A program made the position numbers and the translations under genes. The notes below the pieces were generated by a model that ran no database searches, was not told where the DNA came from, and saw nothing but the letters and a program-made list of their open reading frames with translations. A DNA stretch of 64,000 bases from Mangrovimicrobium sediminis (GTDB taxonomy: Bacteria; Pseudomonadota; Gammaproteobacteria; Pseudomonadales; Halieaceae), in the NCBI RefSeq assembly GCF_004745945.1, contig NZ_SRLE01000012.1:248001-312000 (forward strand). Reading direction: 5' to 3'. Each line of letters begins with the position of its first letter. Position 1 is the first letter of the stretch. Below, one piece after another: positions 52,906 to 61,488 of the stretch.

Positions 52906-54075
52906 TCAGGCGCTCCCGGCGCTCAGGTGCACGGGCTTGTTGTCCACCCAGGCGACTCGGTTGCGCCCGTTGCGCTTGGCCAGGTACATGGCGCGATCGG
53001 ACTCCTGTAGCAGTTGCTCCAGTTGCACATCGCCGCGCGCCGCGGCCACGCCCAGGCTGACGGTAATCGGAATGCGCTGCTGGTCGACGCTCAGCGGGTG
53101 CTCGGCGATGGATTCGCGCAGGCGCTCGGCGACCTTGCGCGCGACTTCCAGGTTGGTGTCCGGCATCACCAGCAGGAACTCCTCGCCGCCGGTGCGCGCC
53201 ACCACGTCGCTGCCACGGCAACAGCTCGAGACGATGCTTGCCACCAGGCGGATTACGTTGTCGCCGGTGTCGTGGCCGAAACTGTCGTTGACCTGCTTGA
53301 AGTGATCGATGTCGATGGCCACCGCGGCGGTATACAGGTCCAGGCGCTGGGCGCGGGCCAGGCTCACCCGCAGGCTTGCCTCGAGGCCGCGTCGGTTGAG
53401 CAGCTGGGTGAGCGGGTCGACGGTGGCCAGGTGCGACAGGTGCTGCTGGTATTCGACCAGTACCGAGGCGAGGAAGCCGATAACGACCATCACGTAGGCC
53501 CAGCTGTGGCTGCCGAAGGCCATCAGCAGGGCCAGTTCCTGGTCGCCGCGGACGAATTGCAGGTACAGGGCGATGGGCGTGCCGATGAGCATGAGCATGG
53601 TGGCGAGGAACATGATCGCGTCGCCCACGTTGCGCTCGCGCAACCCGCGGTAGGCGAAGATCACGCCGCTGCAGCCGAAACACAGCGCGGTGATGCTGAT
53701 CTGCAACGCGAACAGCTTGTCGTCACCTTTGACGAAGAAGATGCTCAGGCAGCCGACCAGGCACAGGCCGCCGAGGATGAAGCGGCCGCTGTGCAGGCCG
53801 GCGCGTTGGGTGGCGGCGAGGAACAGCAGGTAGCCGTCGATCATCGACGCGGCGGCGGGCACCGCCATGCCCACCGGGGTGTCCGTGCCCTGCTGCAGCG
53901 CGAACAGGATCCAGCCGAGCAGGGTGGCCATGGCGTAGACGGTGAACATGCCCAGCCCGGCGGGCGGCGTACTGGCGGCACTGAGGTCGTACACCACCAG
54001 CATCTGCGCCAGGGTGATAGTGAAAATCAGCCCCACGTACAGGGTCGACCAGTGTTCGGGGAAGAAATCTTGCAT
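52906..54075 (-). CDS. Membrane diguanylate cyclase (GGDEF domain)
   Basis: The 389-residue protein has about seven hydrophobic helices in the first 205 residues. A GGDEF domain follows, with DPLTQLLNRRG at about 220 to 230, the active site GGEEF at 296 to 300, and an inhibitory RxxD (RGSD, 287 to 290) five residues upstream. It makes cyclic di-GMP and is probably product-inhibited. ATG 54075 is preceded by no strong SD. The AraC gene follows 3 bases downstream. Confidence 0.93.
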   Translation of the reverse strand: MQDFFPEHWSTLYVGLIFTITLAQMLVVYDLSAASTPPAGLGMFTVYAMATLLGWILFALQQGTDTPVGMAVPAAASMIDGYLLFLAATQRAGLHSGRFILGGLCLVGCLSIFFVKGDDKLFALQISITALCFGCSGVIFAYRGLRERNVGDAIMFLATMLMLIGTPIALYLQFVRGDQELALLMAFGSHSWAYVMVVIGFLASVLVEYQQHLSHLATVDPLTQLLNRRGLEASLRVSLARAQRLDLYTAAVAIDIDHFKQVNDSFGHDTGDNVIRLVASIVSSCCRGSDVVARTGGEEFLLVMPDTNLEVARKVAERLRESIAEHPLSVDQQRIPITVSLGVAAARGDVQLEQLLQESDRAMYLAKRNGRNRVAWVDNKPVHLSAGSA

Positions 54076-54411
54076 GCGAGGCCAGGTGCTTAGGAGCTGT
54101 CAGTTCCAGTCAATTATTTTGTTTTCGGCGGTCATTGTTGCCCGGGCGGGCGCTCACCATACTGTCCTCGGCCAAACCGGGATGGTCCGGGGCGATGCTC
54201 CCGTACGATAGCCCCAGCGATGGCATTCCCCGATGGCGCCCGCTCCCGGCGACGGACCCCAAGTGAGCGCTGCATACTTGCCAACCTGCCCGATTGTGCC
54301 ACAGTTGGCGCCCGGGCGTGAGACCGGAGCGCGCCGTACAGGCGGTCCCCGATCGGGGGTTGGCCCCGATAATGATACCGGACAAGTCGGAAATCTCAGA
54401 GGAGAACACAC
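54076..54411. other. 336-base divergent promoter region
   Basis: No gene is seen between the diguanylate cyclase and SDR genes. An AT-rich patch near 54105 to 54135 is a reasonable promoter for the minus-strand cyclase gene. A GAGGAG site stands before ATG 54412 on the plus strand. Confidence 0.45.
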
Positions 54412-55185
54412 ATGGATCTGCAAGGAAAAGTCGCAATCGTCACTGGTGGAGCCTCCGGGCTGGGCCAGGCGACGGTGGAAGCCTACGTCGCCAAGGGAGC
54501 GAAGGTGGCGATTTTCGACATGAACGAAGAGCGCGGTAACGCCCTGGTCGAGCAACTGGGCGCCGACAACGCGGCTTTCTTCAATGTCAACGTGGCCGAC
54601 GAGGCCTCCGCGCAGGCCGCCGTGGCCGGCGTCGTCGAGAAGTTCGGCGCGGTGCACATCTGCAACAACTTCGCCGGTATCGCCAGCGCCGCCAAGACCC
54701 TGGGCAAGGACGGTCCCTTCCCCATGGGCGAATTCACCAAGGTGATCAACGTCAACCTGATTGGCACTTTCAATGTCTCCCGCCTGGCGGCCGAGCAGAT
54801 GGCGAAGAACGAGCCGGTCAACGACGACGGCAGCCGCGGCGTGATCATCAACACCGCCTCCATCGCCGCCTTCGAGGGCCAGATGGGCCAGCTCGCCTAC
54901 TCCGCCTCCAAGGGCGGCGTGGTCGGCATGACCCTGCCCATGGCGCGCGACCTCGCCGCCTTCGGCATCCGCGTCAACACCATCGCCCCGGGCCTGATCC
55001 ACACCCCGCTGTTCGAGGCCCTGCCGGAGAAAGCCTACGCCGCCCTGTGCGAAGCGCCGCTGTACCCGAAGCGCCTCGGCCGCCCGGAGGAGATCGCCAA
55101 GGTCGCCGTCTCCCTGGTGGAGAACGACTACATCAACGGCGAAGTGGTCCGCGTGGACGCCGGCATCCGCATGCAGCCGCGCTGA
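54412..55185 (+). CDS. Short-chain dehydrogenase, 3-hydroxyacyl-CoA dehydrogenase type 2-like (HSD17B10 family)
   Basis: The 257-residue SDR has TGGASGLGQATVEAY (NAD-binding TGxxxGxG, aspartate at the end of strand 2 favouring NAD), CNNFAGIASA in place of NNAG, the catalytic triad in NTASIAAFEGQMGQLAYSASK (Ser, Tyr, Lys), and RVNTIAPGLIHTPLF. Spacing and the APG-LIHTP stretch resemble type-10 17-beta-hydroxysteroid/3-hydroxyacyl-CoA dehydrogenases. It is the first gene of a plus-strand group with a CaiB-type transferase and an enoyl-CoA hydratase. GAGGAG precedes ATG 54412. Confidence 0.87.
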   Translation: MDLQGKVAIVTGGASGLGQATVEAYVAKGAKVAIFDMNEERGNALVEQLGADNAAFFNVNVADEASAQAAVAGVVEKFGAVHICNNFAGIASAAKTLGKDGPFPMGEFTKVINVNLIGTFNVSRLAAEQMAKNEPVNDDGSRGVIINTASIAAFEGQMGQLAYSASKGGVVGMTLPMARDLAAFGIRVNTIAPGLIHTPLFEALPEKAYAALCEAPLYPKRLGRPEEIAKVAVSLVENDYINGEVVRVDAGIRMQPR

Positions 55186-55195
55186 GGCGAGTCGC

Positions 55196-56329
55196 ATGGG
55201 CCCGCTCAACGGTTACACGGTACTCGAACTCGCCGGCATCGGCCCCGCCCCCATGGGCGGCATGATGATGGCCGACATGGGCGCCGAGGTGATCCGCATC
55301 GAGCGGGCCGCCGGCGCCAGCGCGCTGCACCAGAAGGACATCAGCAGCCGCGGCAAGAAGTCGGTCACCATCAACCTGAAGACCGCCGAGGGCATCGAGA
55401 CCGTGCTGCGCATGGTCGAGAACGCCGACGTCATCATCGACCCCTTTCGCCCCGGTGTGTGCGAGAAACTCGGCCTGGGCCCTGACGTGTGCCTGGCGCG
55501 CAACCCGAAGATCGTCTTCGCGCGCATGACCGGCTGGGGCCAGCAGGGCCCGCTGGCCCACGTCGCCGGCCACGACATCAACTATATCGCCCTCACCGGC
55601 GCGCTCTACGCCATGGGCCGAAAGGGCCAGAAGCCGGCGCCGCCGCTCAACCTGGTGGGCGACATGGGCGGAGGCGGCATGCTGCTGCTGTCCGGTATCC
55701 TCGCCGCCCTGCTCGAGGCCACCAACTCCGGCCGCGGCCAGGTGGTGGATGCGGCCATGGTCGACGGCACCGCCCAGCTCATGTGGATGTTCCACGGCTG
55801 GCAGCACATGGGTGCCTACGACGCCACCGCCCGTGAGGGCAACATGCTCGACGGCGGCGCCCACTACTACGACACCTATGAGTGCGCGGACGGCGAGTTC
55901 ATCTGCATCGGCGCCATCGAGCCGCAGTTCTATGCACTGCTCAAGGATAAAATGGGCTTGTCTGACGACGAGTTCGGCGACCAGGACAACCGCGACGAGT
56001 GGCCGCGCATGAAGGCCCGCCTCACCGAGATCTTCCTCGGCAAAACCCGCGACGAGTGGTGTGCCCTGCTCGAGGGCAGCGACGCCTGCTTCGCCCCGGT
56101 GCTGAGCCTGCTGGAGGCCCCCGAACACCCGGCGAACAAGGCCCGCGACGTCTACCTGGAAGTCGACGGCATGCTGCAGCCGGCGCCGGCGCCGCGCTTT
56201 TCGCGCACGCCCTCGTCGGTGCGCAACGGCGGCTCGGACCTCGGTGCCGATACCGACGCGGTGCTCGCCGAGATGGGCTTCGGCGAGCGCGAGCTGGCGG
56301 AACTGCGCGCCGCGGGCGCGATCAGCTGA
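55196..56329 (+). CDS. CaiB/BaiF family CoA transferase or alpha-methylacyl-CoA racemase
   Basis: The 377-residue protein opens with GPLNGYTVLELAGIGPAPMGGMMMADMGAEVIRIER, matching the alpha-methylacyl-CoA racemase branch of class III CoA transferases. AGHDINYIALTGALYAMG supplies the catalytic aspartate (GHDINY). Members either move CoA between acids or epimerise 2-methylacyl-CoA. The neighbouring SDR and hydratase favour an acyl-CoA degradation role, and the opening motif favours the racemase. It starts 11 bases after the SDR gene. Confidence 0.86.
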   Translation: MGPLNGYTVLELAGIGPAPMGGMMMADMGAEVIRIERAAGASALHQKDISSRGKKSVTINLKTAEGIETVLRMVENADVIIDPFRPGVCEKLGLGPDVCLARNPKIVFARMTGWGQQGPLAHVAGHDINYIALTGALYAMGRKGQKPAPPLNLVGDMGGGGMLLLSGILAALLEATNSGRGQVVDAAMVDGTAQLMWMFHGWQHMGAYDATAREGNMLDGGAHYYDTYECADGEFICIGAIEPQFYALLKDKMGLSDDEFGDQDNRDEWPRMKARLTEIFLGKTRDEWCALLEGSDACFAPVLSLLEAPEHPANKARDVYLEVDGMLQPAPAPRFSRTPSSVRNGGSDLGADTDAVLAEMGFGERELAELRAAGAIS

Positions 56330-56371
56330 CAACCGCCGCGCCCGCGCGCGGCACTGGCAGGAGTACACGCG

Positions 56372-57160
56372 ATGAGCAACTACGAAACTATTACCGTGGA
56401 GCGCCGCGACGCGGTGGCCCTGGTCACCCTCAACCGCCCGGATTCGCTCAACTCGTTCAACGCGGCGATGCGCGCGGAGCTGCTCGCGGCGGCGCGCGAG
56501 GTGAACAACGACGACAGCGTGCGCGTGGTGGTGATCAACGGCGCGGGCCGCGGCTTCAGCGCCGGCGCCGACCTCACCGAGATGCCGCTGGACGATCCCG
56601 ACTGGCGCGTGGACGACCAGCTCAACCTCGAGTACAAGCCCATCGTGATGGAGATCTATGGCGCCACCAAGCCCTGGATCAGTGCGGTACAGGGCCCCGC
56701 CGCGGGCGTTGCTAGCGCCATCGCCATGGTCTGCGATCTCTCGGTGATGGCCGAGAATGCCTATATCTTCCAGGCCTTCTCCGCCATCGGCCTGGTGCCC
56801 GACGGCGGTGCCACCTGGCACCTGGTGCACACGCTGGGGCGCAAGCGCGCCTACGAGATCATCGCCACCGGCGAGCGCCTGGGCGCGGCCAAGTGCCTGG
56901 AGTGGGGCCTGTGCAACCGCGTGGTCGCCACCGACAGCCTGCTCGACGAGACCCTGGCCTGGGCGGCGGAACTGGCCGGGCGCGCGCCGCTGTCCCTGCG
57001 CTACGCCAAGCAGGCGGTGGGCCAGGCGGCGGAGGCCAGCCTTGCGCAGACCATCTCCGACGAGGCCGAGCTGCAGCGCATCTGCGTCGCCAGCGAGGAC
57101 GCCCTGGAGGGCGCCACCGCCTTCCTCGAGAAGCGCAAGCCGGTGTGGAAGGGCCGCTGA
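56372..57160 (+). CDS. Enoyl-CoA hydratase/isomerase
   Basis: The 262-residue crotonase-fold protein has RPDSLNSFNAAMR near residue 22, RVVVINGAGRGFSAGADLTEM, the oxyanion loop in PAAGVASAIAMVCDLSVM, and FSAIGLVPDGGATWHLVHTLG, with the second glutamate position occupied by Asp (PDGG) as in many hydratase/isomerase paralogues. It probably hydrates or isomerises an enoyl-CoA intermediate in the same route as the two genes upstream. Confidence 0.9.
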   Translation: MSNYETITVERRDAVALVTLNRPDSLNSFNAAMRAELLAAAREVNNDDSVRVVVINGAGRGFSAGADLTEMPLDDPDWRVDDQLNLEYKPIVMEIYGATKPWISAVQGPAAGVASAIAMVCDLSVMAENAYIFQAFSAIGLVPDGGATWHLVHTLGRKRAYEIIATGERLGAAKCLEWGLCNRVVATDSLLDETLAWAAELAGRAPLSLRYAKQAVGQAAEASLAQTISDEAELQRICVASEDALEGATAFLEKRKPVWKGR

Positions 57161-57243
57161 GCCGTACATCGCCGCGGCGTTCGGCAAACACCGCGCCGCG
57201 GGTTATGCTAACGCCCTGACCAGCTCGAGGGGACGCCGGCAAT

Positions 57244-58008
57244 ATGGCCGAGGGCACGCTGCAACGCGACGACGGCGAGAGCATCGCCTACGACCACCTG
57301 CCGGGGACCGGCCCCGGCATCGTTTTTCTCTCCGGATTCAACTCCAACATGCAGGGCGATAAGGCCCTCGCCCTGGCGCAGTGGTGCGCCGAGCAGGGGC
57401 GCCAGTTCACCCGCTTCGACTACTTCGGCCACGGCGCCTCCAGCGGCGACTTCGCGGCCGGGACTATCGGCCGCTGGATCGATGACGCGGTCGCGGTGTT
57501 CGACGCGGTGACCACCGGGCCGCAGTTGCTGGTCGGCTCCTCCATGGGCGGCTGGATCATGCTGCACCTGGCCCTGGCGCGACCGCAGCGGGTGAGTGCC
57601 CTGGTCGGCATCGCCGCCGCGCCGGACTTCACCGCGACCTTGCGCGAGGGACGCCTCGGCCCCGAGCAGATGCTGCAGCTGGAGTTGTCCGGCGCCTGTG
57701 ACATTCCCAATTGCTACGACGATGGCGAGCCGTACACGATCAGCCGCGAACTGCTCGACGAGGGCGAGACACACCGCCTGCTGACCCGCGAGCACATCGC
57801 GATCGACGTGCCGGTGCGCCTGCTGCACGGCCAGTGCGACCCGGACGTGCCCTGGGAGCGTTCGCTGCTGCTGGCGGAAAAACTGCGCGGCGAGGATGTC
57901 GAGGTCACCCTGGTCAAGGATGGTGACCACCGCCTGTCGCGGCCGCAGGACCTGGCGCGGCTGTTGCGCACCGTGGACACGCTGTCGCGACAGCTCGCCC
58001 CGGGCTAA
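57244..58008 (+). CDS. Alpha/beta hydrolase, ABHD10-like
   Basis: The 254-residue protein has the hydrolase core with the nucleophile elbow GSSMGG near residue 100, an acid in VRLLHGQCDPDVPW and the histidine in KDGDHRLSRPQDL. Short length and pattern (FLSGFNSNMQGDKALAL, DYFGHGASSGDF) resemble ABHD10, known as an acyl-thioesterase and acyl-glucuronide hydrolase. It could release an acyl group from a thioester. The lipoprotein gene follows 13 bases later. Confidence 0.85.
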   Translation: MAEGTLQRDDGESIAYDHLPGTGPGIVFLSGFNSNMQGDKALALAQWCAEQGRQFTRFDYFGHGASSGDFAAGTIGRWIDDAVAVFDAVTTGPQLLVGSSMGGWIMLHLALARPQRVSALVGIAAAPDFTATLREGRLGPEQMLQLELSGACDIPNCYDDGEPYTISRELLDEGETHRLLTREHIAIDVPVRLLHGQCDPDVPWERSLLLAEKLRGEDVEVTLVKDGDHRLSRPQDLARLLRTVDTLSRQLAPG

Positions 58009-58020
58009 GGCGCAAACGCG

Positions 58021-58701
58021 GTGCGCGCACCTGGGTTGCTACTGCTGTGCCTGCTGCTGTGCCCGGCGCTGGCCGGATGCGACAGCTACCCGGTCAAGAA
58101 TATCGTCAAGTCCGATGTCGACCTGGTGGCGGACCAGTTCATCGACGAATCGCGGCGCCTGGTGCGCGAACTCACCGTGAAGCTGTACCGGCGCAACCCC
58201 GGTGAGCTGGCCAAGATTCCCGGCATGACCATCGATATGCGCCTGGCGCAGCTGCGCGCCACCGAGGGACCGTTGGTGTTCGAGGAATTGCGCGGGGCGC
58301 AGGAGACCCAGGCCCTGGAGCTGGTGTTCGACCCGCATTTCAAGGGCGACCGGGTGTTCGCCCTGGTGGTCGGGTTGGGCGGCATGCTGCGCCACGCCTA
58401 CGGCTACAACGACGAGCTGTTCATGTTCGACACACTGGAGCCGGAGAAACTGGCCACCAGCGCGCACAATGTCGAGGTATTGTCCTGGAAGCTGCGCAGC
58501 AAGCACCGCCCGGACGGCGAGCCCTGGATCATCACTAGCCACTATCACGGCGTGACCGACAACCTGAGTTTCGAGCGCCTGTTCGGCAAGCTGATCGTGC
58601 TGCAGGAGATGATGGCGCGCATCGCCGACGACGCCGACTACCGGCGCGTGACCAAGGTGCTGCATGCGGCGGGTTCGGTGTTCATCCCGCTGCCGATCTG
58701 A
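58021..58701 (+). CDS. Lipoprotein of unknown function
   Basis: The 226-residue protein starts at GTG 58021 with a signal peptide ending in PALAGC (lipobox, Cys20), so it is anchored to a membrane. The mature part begins DSYPVKNIVKSDVDLVADQFIDESRRLV and contains LELVFDPHFKGDRVFALVVGLGGMLRHAYGYNDELFMFD and LIVLQEMMARIADD. I recognise no domain. It follows the ABHD10-like gene at 13 bases and is convergent with rapA. A conserved gammaproteobacterial hypothetical is likely but I could not compare it. Confidence 0.78.
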   Translation: MRAPGLLLLCLLLCPALAGCDSYPVKNIVKSDVDLVADQFIDESRRLVRELTVKLYRRNPGELAKIPGMTIDMRLAQLRATEGPLVFEELRGAQETQALELVFDPHFKGDRVFALVVGLGGMLRHAYGYNDELFMFDTLEPEKLATSAHNVEVLSWKLRSKHRPDGEPWIITSHYHGVTDNLSFERLFGKLIVLQEMMARIADDADYRRVTKVLHAAGSVFIPLPI

Positions 58702-58716
58702 ACCCGGCGCGCCGCC

Positions 58717-61488
58717 TCAGGTGGTGATGATCAGCCGCAGCGCTTGCAGCTGCAGGCCGGCGTGGCGGATGTGCACCGCGCATTCGTCGATGCGGTAGCG
58801 CAGGTACTCCAGCTCTTCCTCGCGGATGCTCGGGTTGACCTCGCGCAGCGCCTCCAGGCGCGCCAGCTCGGCTCCCAGCTCCTCGCGCATGCGCGCCTCC
58901 GCCGCCGGCAGGATGTCGCGCAGACGCTCCTCGGCGATGGCGTTGGCCAGGGTCATCTTGGCATCCACCTCCTTCTGCACCTGCTTGATGATGGCCAGCG
59001 CGGTGTGCTTCTTGACCTTCTCGATCAGCGTGTTGAGCCGCGCGTGGGGTACCAGGTCCGCCAGTTGCTTACCGCGCGCATCCACCAGCAGGCGGATCGG
59101 CGTGAGCGGCAGGAAGCGGTCCACCTGCAGGGCGCGGGGTGCCACGCAGTTGACCGTGTACAGCGCCTCCAGCAGCATCGTCCCCGGCGGTACGCCCTTG
59201 AGCTTGAGGGTGCCCAGGGCGGCGTTGCCGAGTTCCGTGGAGTGCACCATGTCCATCGCTTCCTGCGTGATGGGGTGCTCCCAGGTGGCGAAGACCAGGT
59301 CCTCGCGGGCCAGGGCGCGCTCGCGGCTGAAGGTGATCGTGGTGCCCTCGTCGGTCACGCCCGGGAAGTGTCCGGTGAGCATGTGTTCCGAGGGGCGCAG
59401 CACCTGGGTGCGTTCGGAGTGGTACTCGCAGTCCACGCCGAAGGCCTCGCACAGTGCCTCGAGGTAGTTCTCCAGGGTGTCGTCGTCTTCCAGTGACTGC
59501 ACCTCCTCGATGAGGCCGAGGGCGACGTCGCGCCGGCAGGAGTTGCGTTCCAGCAGCCGGTCGCGGCCCTCGCGTAGCTCTTCCCGGGTGCGCAGGGTGA
59601 ACTCCGCGGTGTCGTTGAGCAGGGCATCGAAGTCCGCATCGCGCTGCGCCAGCTGGGCGCGCAGGCGCTCTTCGAAGTGGGTGAAGATCAGGTAGCCCGC
59701 GCTGCAGCTGTCGCGGAACAGGTCGATGCCGCGGTCGTACCAGTCGAGCAGGGTTTCCTGGGCGCTGCCTTCCAGGTAGAGCACGTGGATCTGCACGTCG
59801 CCGCGCTGGCCGATGCGGTCGAGGCGGCCGATGCGCTGTTCCAGCAGGTCCGGGTTCAGCGGCAGGTCGAACAGGATCAGGTGCTGGGCGAACTGGAAAT
59901 TGCGCCCCTCGCTGCCGATCTCCGAGCACACCAGAGTCTGCGCGCCGCCGGCCTCGTCGGCGAAGTAGGCCGCCGCGCGATCGCGCTCGATGATCGACAG
60001 CCCCTCGTAGAAAGCCGCGGAGCGGATGCCGGCGCGCAGGTGCAGGTGGTGTTCCAGGGCCACCGCGGTGTCGGCGCGGGCACAGATGACCAGCGCTTTT
60101 TCCGGGCGCATGGCCTTGAGTGTGTCCACCAGCCAGTCCACCCGCGGGTCGAAATCCAGCCAGCTGTCGTCGACGTAGGGCGATTCCGGGAACAGCCGCG
60201 CGTCGTCGTCCACCTCGGCCAGGGCATAGGCCTCCGGCAAGGGCAGCGGGTGGCGGTGCAGCACGCGCTGCGGGAAGCCCTGCACCGTGGCGCGGGTGTT
60301 GCGGAACAGCACGCGGCCGGTGCCGTGGCGGTCGAGCAATTGCTCCAGCAGCTCCGGCGGCGGCAACGCGCGGTCCATGTCTGACGGCAGGTCCGCAGGA
60401 ACCTCCCCGCGCGCCAGCGCGTCGGCCATGTCGCCCAGGGCGCGGTAGCCCTCTTCCTGGGCGATGAACGCCTCGAGGTCGTGGAAGCGCGCCGGGTCGA
60501 GCAGGCGCAGGCGCGCAAAGTGGCTCTCGCGGCCGATCTGCTCCGGGGTCGCGGTGAGCAGCAACAGGCCCACGCAGCAGGCGGCCAGGCTCTCGACAAA
60601 ACGGTAATCGTCGCCGGCTTCCTGCGGTGACCAGTGCAGGTGGTGGGCCTCGTCGACCACCACCAAGTCCCAGCCCGCCGCCAGCGCCTGTGCCTGGCGC
60701 TCGGGATCGTCGAGGAACAGGCCCAGGCTGCACAGCACCTGCTGCTCCTGCTCAAAGGGGTTGCCGTCGCCGCTCTCGTCCATTTCGGACAGCCGCTCGG
60801 CGTCGAACAGGGCGAAGTGCAGGTTGAAGCGGCGCAGCATTTCCACCAGCCACTGGTGCAGCAGCGAGGGCGGCACCAGGACCAGCACCCGCCCGGCGCG
60901 GCCGGTGAGCAGCTGCTGCTGCATGATCATGCCCGCCTCGATGGTCTTGCCCAGGCCCACCTCGTCCGCCAGCAGCACCCGCGGTGCGTGGCGGCGGCCG
61001 ACTTCCGCGGCGATGTACACCTGGTGCGGTAACAGGCTGGTGCGCGAACCCATCAGCCCGCGCGCGGGGCTGGTCTGTAGCCGGTGCATGTGCTGCAGGG
61101 TGGCCACGCGCAGGGCGAAATCCTCGTGGCGATCGAAGTGCCCGTTGAGCAGGCGCTGCTGCGGCGTGGTCAGCTGGACGAAGGCGTCCAGCTCGAGTTC
61201 GGAGACGGTCATCTCCTGCTCGTGGTGATCCAGGCCGGTGTACAGCAGCAGGCCCTGGTGCTCGTCGACGGCGGTCACCACCAGCTCGACGCCCTCCACG
61301 GTGCTGATGTGGTCGCCATCCTTGAAGCGCAGCCGGGTGAGCGGCGCGTTGTCCATGGCGTAGGTGCGCTCCTCGCCGACGGCGGGGAAGGCGAGGGTGA
61401 CGCGGCGTCCGTCGACGCCGACCACGACGCCGAGGCCGAGTTGCGCGTCCGCGTGGCTGACCCAGCGCTGTCCAATCAGGTATTCCAT
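58717..61488 (-). CDS. rapA: RNA polymerase-associated protein RapA (SWI2/SNF2 ATPase)
   Basis: The protein of 923 residues has a Tudor-like N-terminal domain (GQRWVSHADAQLGLGVVVGVDGRRVTLAF), a helicase with Walker A DEVGLGKT at 175 to 182 and DEAH at 279 to 282, LLLTATPEQ, the C-terminal helicase half with QRIGRLDRIGQRGDVQIHV, and the long RapA C-terminus. RapA recycles RNA polymerase after termination. ATG 61488 overlaps the stop of the upstream TatD gene (ATGA). The open frame upstream of it is only the antisense of the TatD region. Confidence 0.96.
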   Translation of the reverse strand: MEYLIGQRWVSHADAQLGLGVVVGVDGRRVTLAFPAVGEERTYAMDNAPLTRLRFKDGDHISTVEGVELVVTAVDEHQGLLLYTGLDHHEQEMTVSELELDAFVQLTTPQQRLLNGHFDRHEDFALRVATLQHMHRLQTSPARGLMGSRTSLLPHQVYIAAEVGRRHAPRVLLADEVGLGKTIEAGMIMQQQLLTGRAGRVLVLVPPSLLHQWLVEMLRRFNLHFALFDAERLSEMDESGDGNPFEQEQQVLCSLGLFLDDPERQAQALAAGWDLVVVDEAHHLHWSPQEAGDDYRFVESLAACCVGLLLLTATPEQIGRESHFARLRLLDPARFHDLEAFIAQEEGYRALGDMADALARGEVPADLPSDMDRALPPPELLEQLLDRHGTGRVLFRNTRATVQGFPQRVLHRHPLPLPEAYALAEVDDDARLFPESPYVDDSWLDFDPRVDWLVDTLKAMRPEKALVICARADTAVALEHHLHLRAGIRSAAFYEGLSIIERDRAAAYFADEAGGAQTLVCSEIGSEGRNFQFAQHLILFDLPLNPDLLEQRIGRLDRIGQRGDVQIHVLYLEGSAQETLLDWYDRGIDLFRDSCSAGYLIFTHFEERLRAQLAQRDADFDALLNDTAEFTLRTREELREGRDRLLERNSCRRDVALGLIEEVQSLEDDDTLENYLEALCEAFGVDCEYHSERTQVLRPSEHMLTGHFPGVTDEGTTITFSRERALAREDLVFATWEHPITQEAMDMVHSTELGNAALGTLKLKGVPPGTMLLEALYTVNCVAPRALQVDRFLPLTPIRLLVDARGKQLADLVPHARLNTLIEKVKKHTALAIIKQVQKEVDAKMTLANAIAEERLRDILPAAEARMREELGAELARLEALREVNPSIREEELEYLRYRIDECAVHIRHAGLQLQALRLIITT

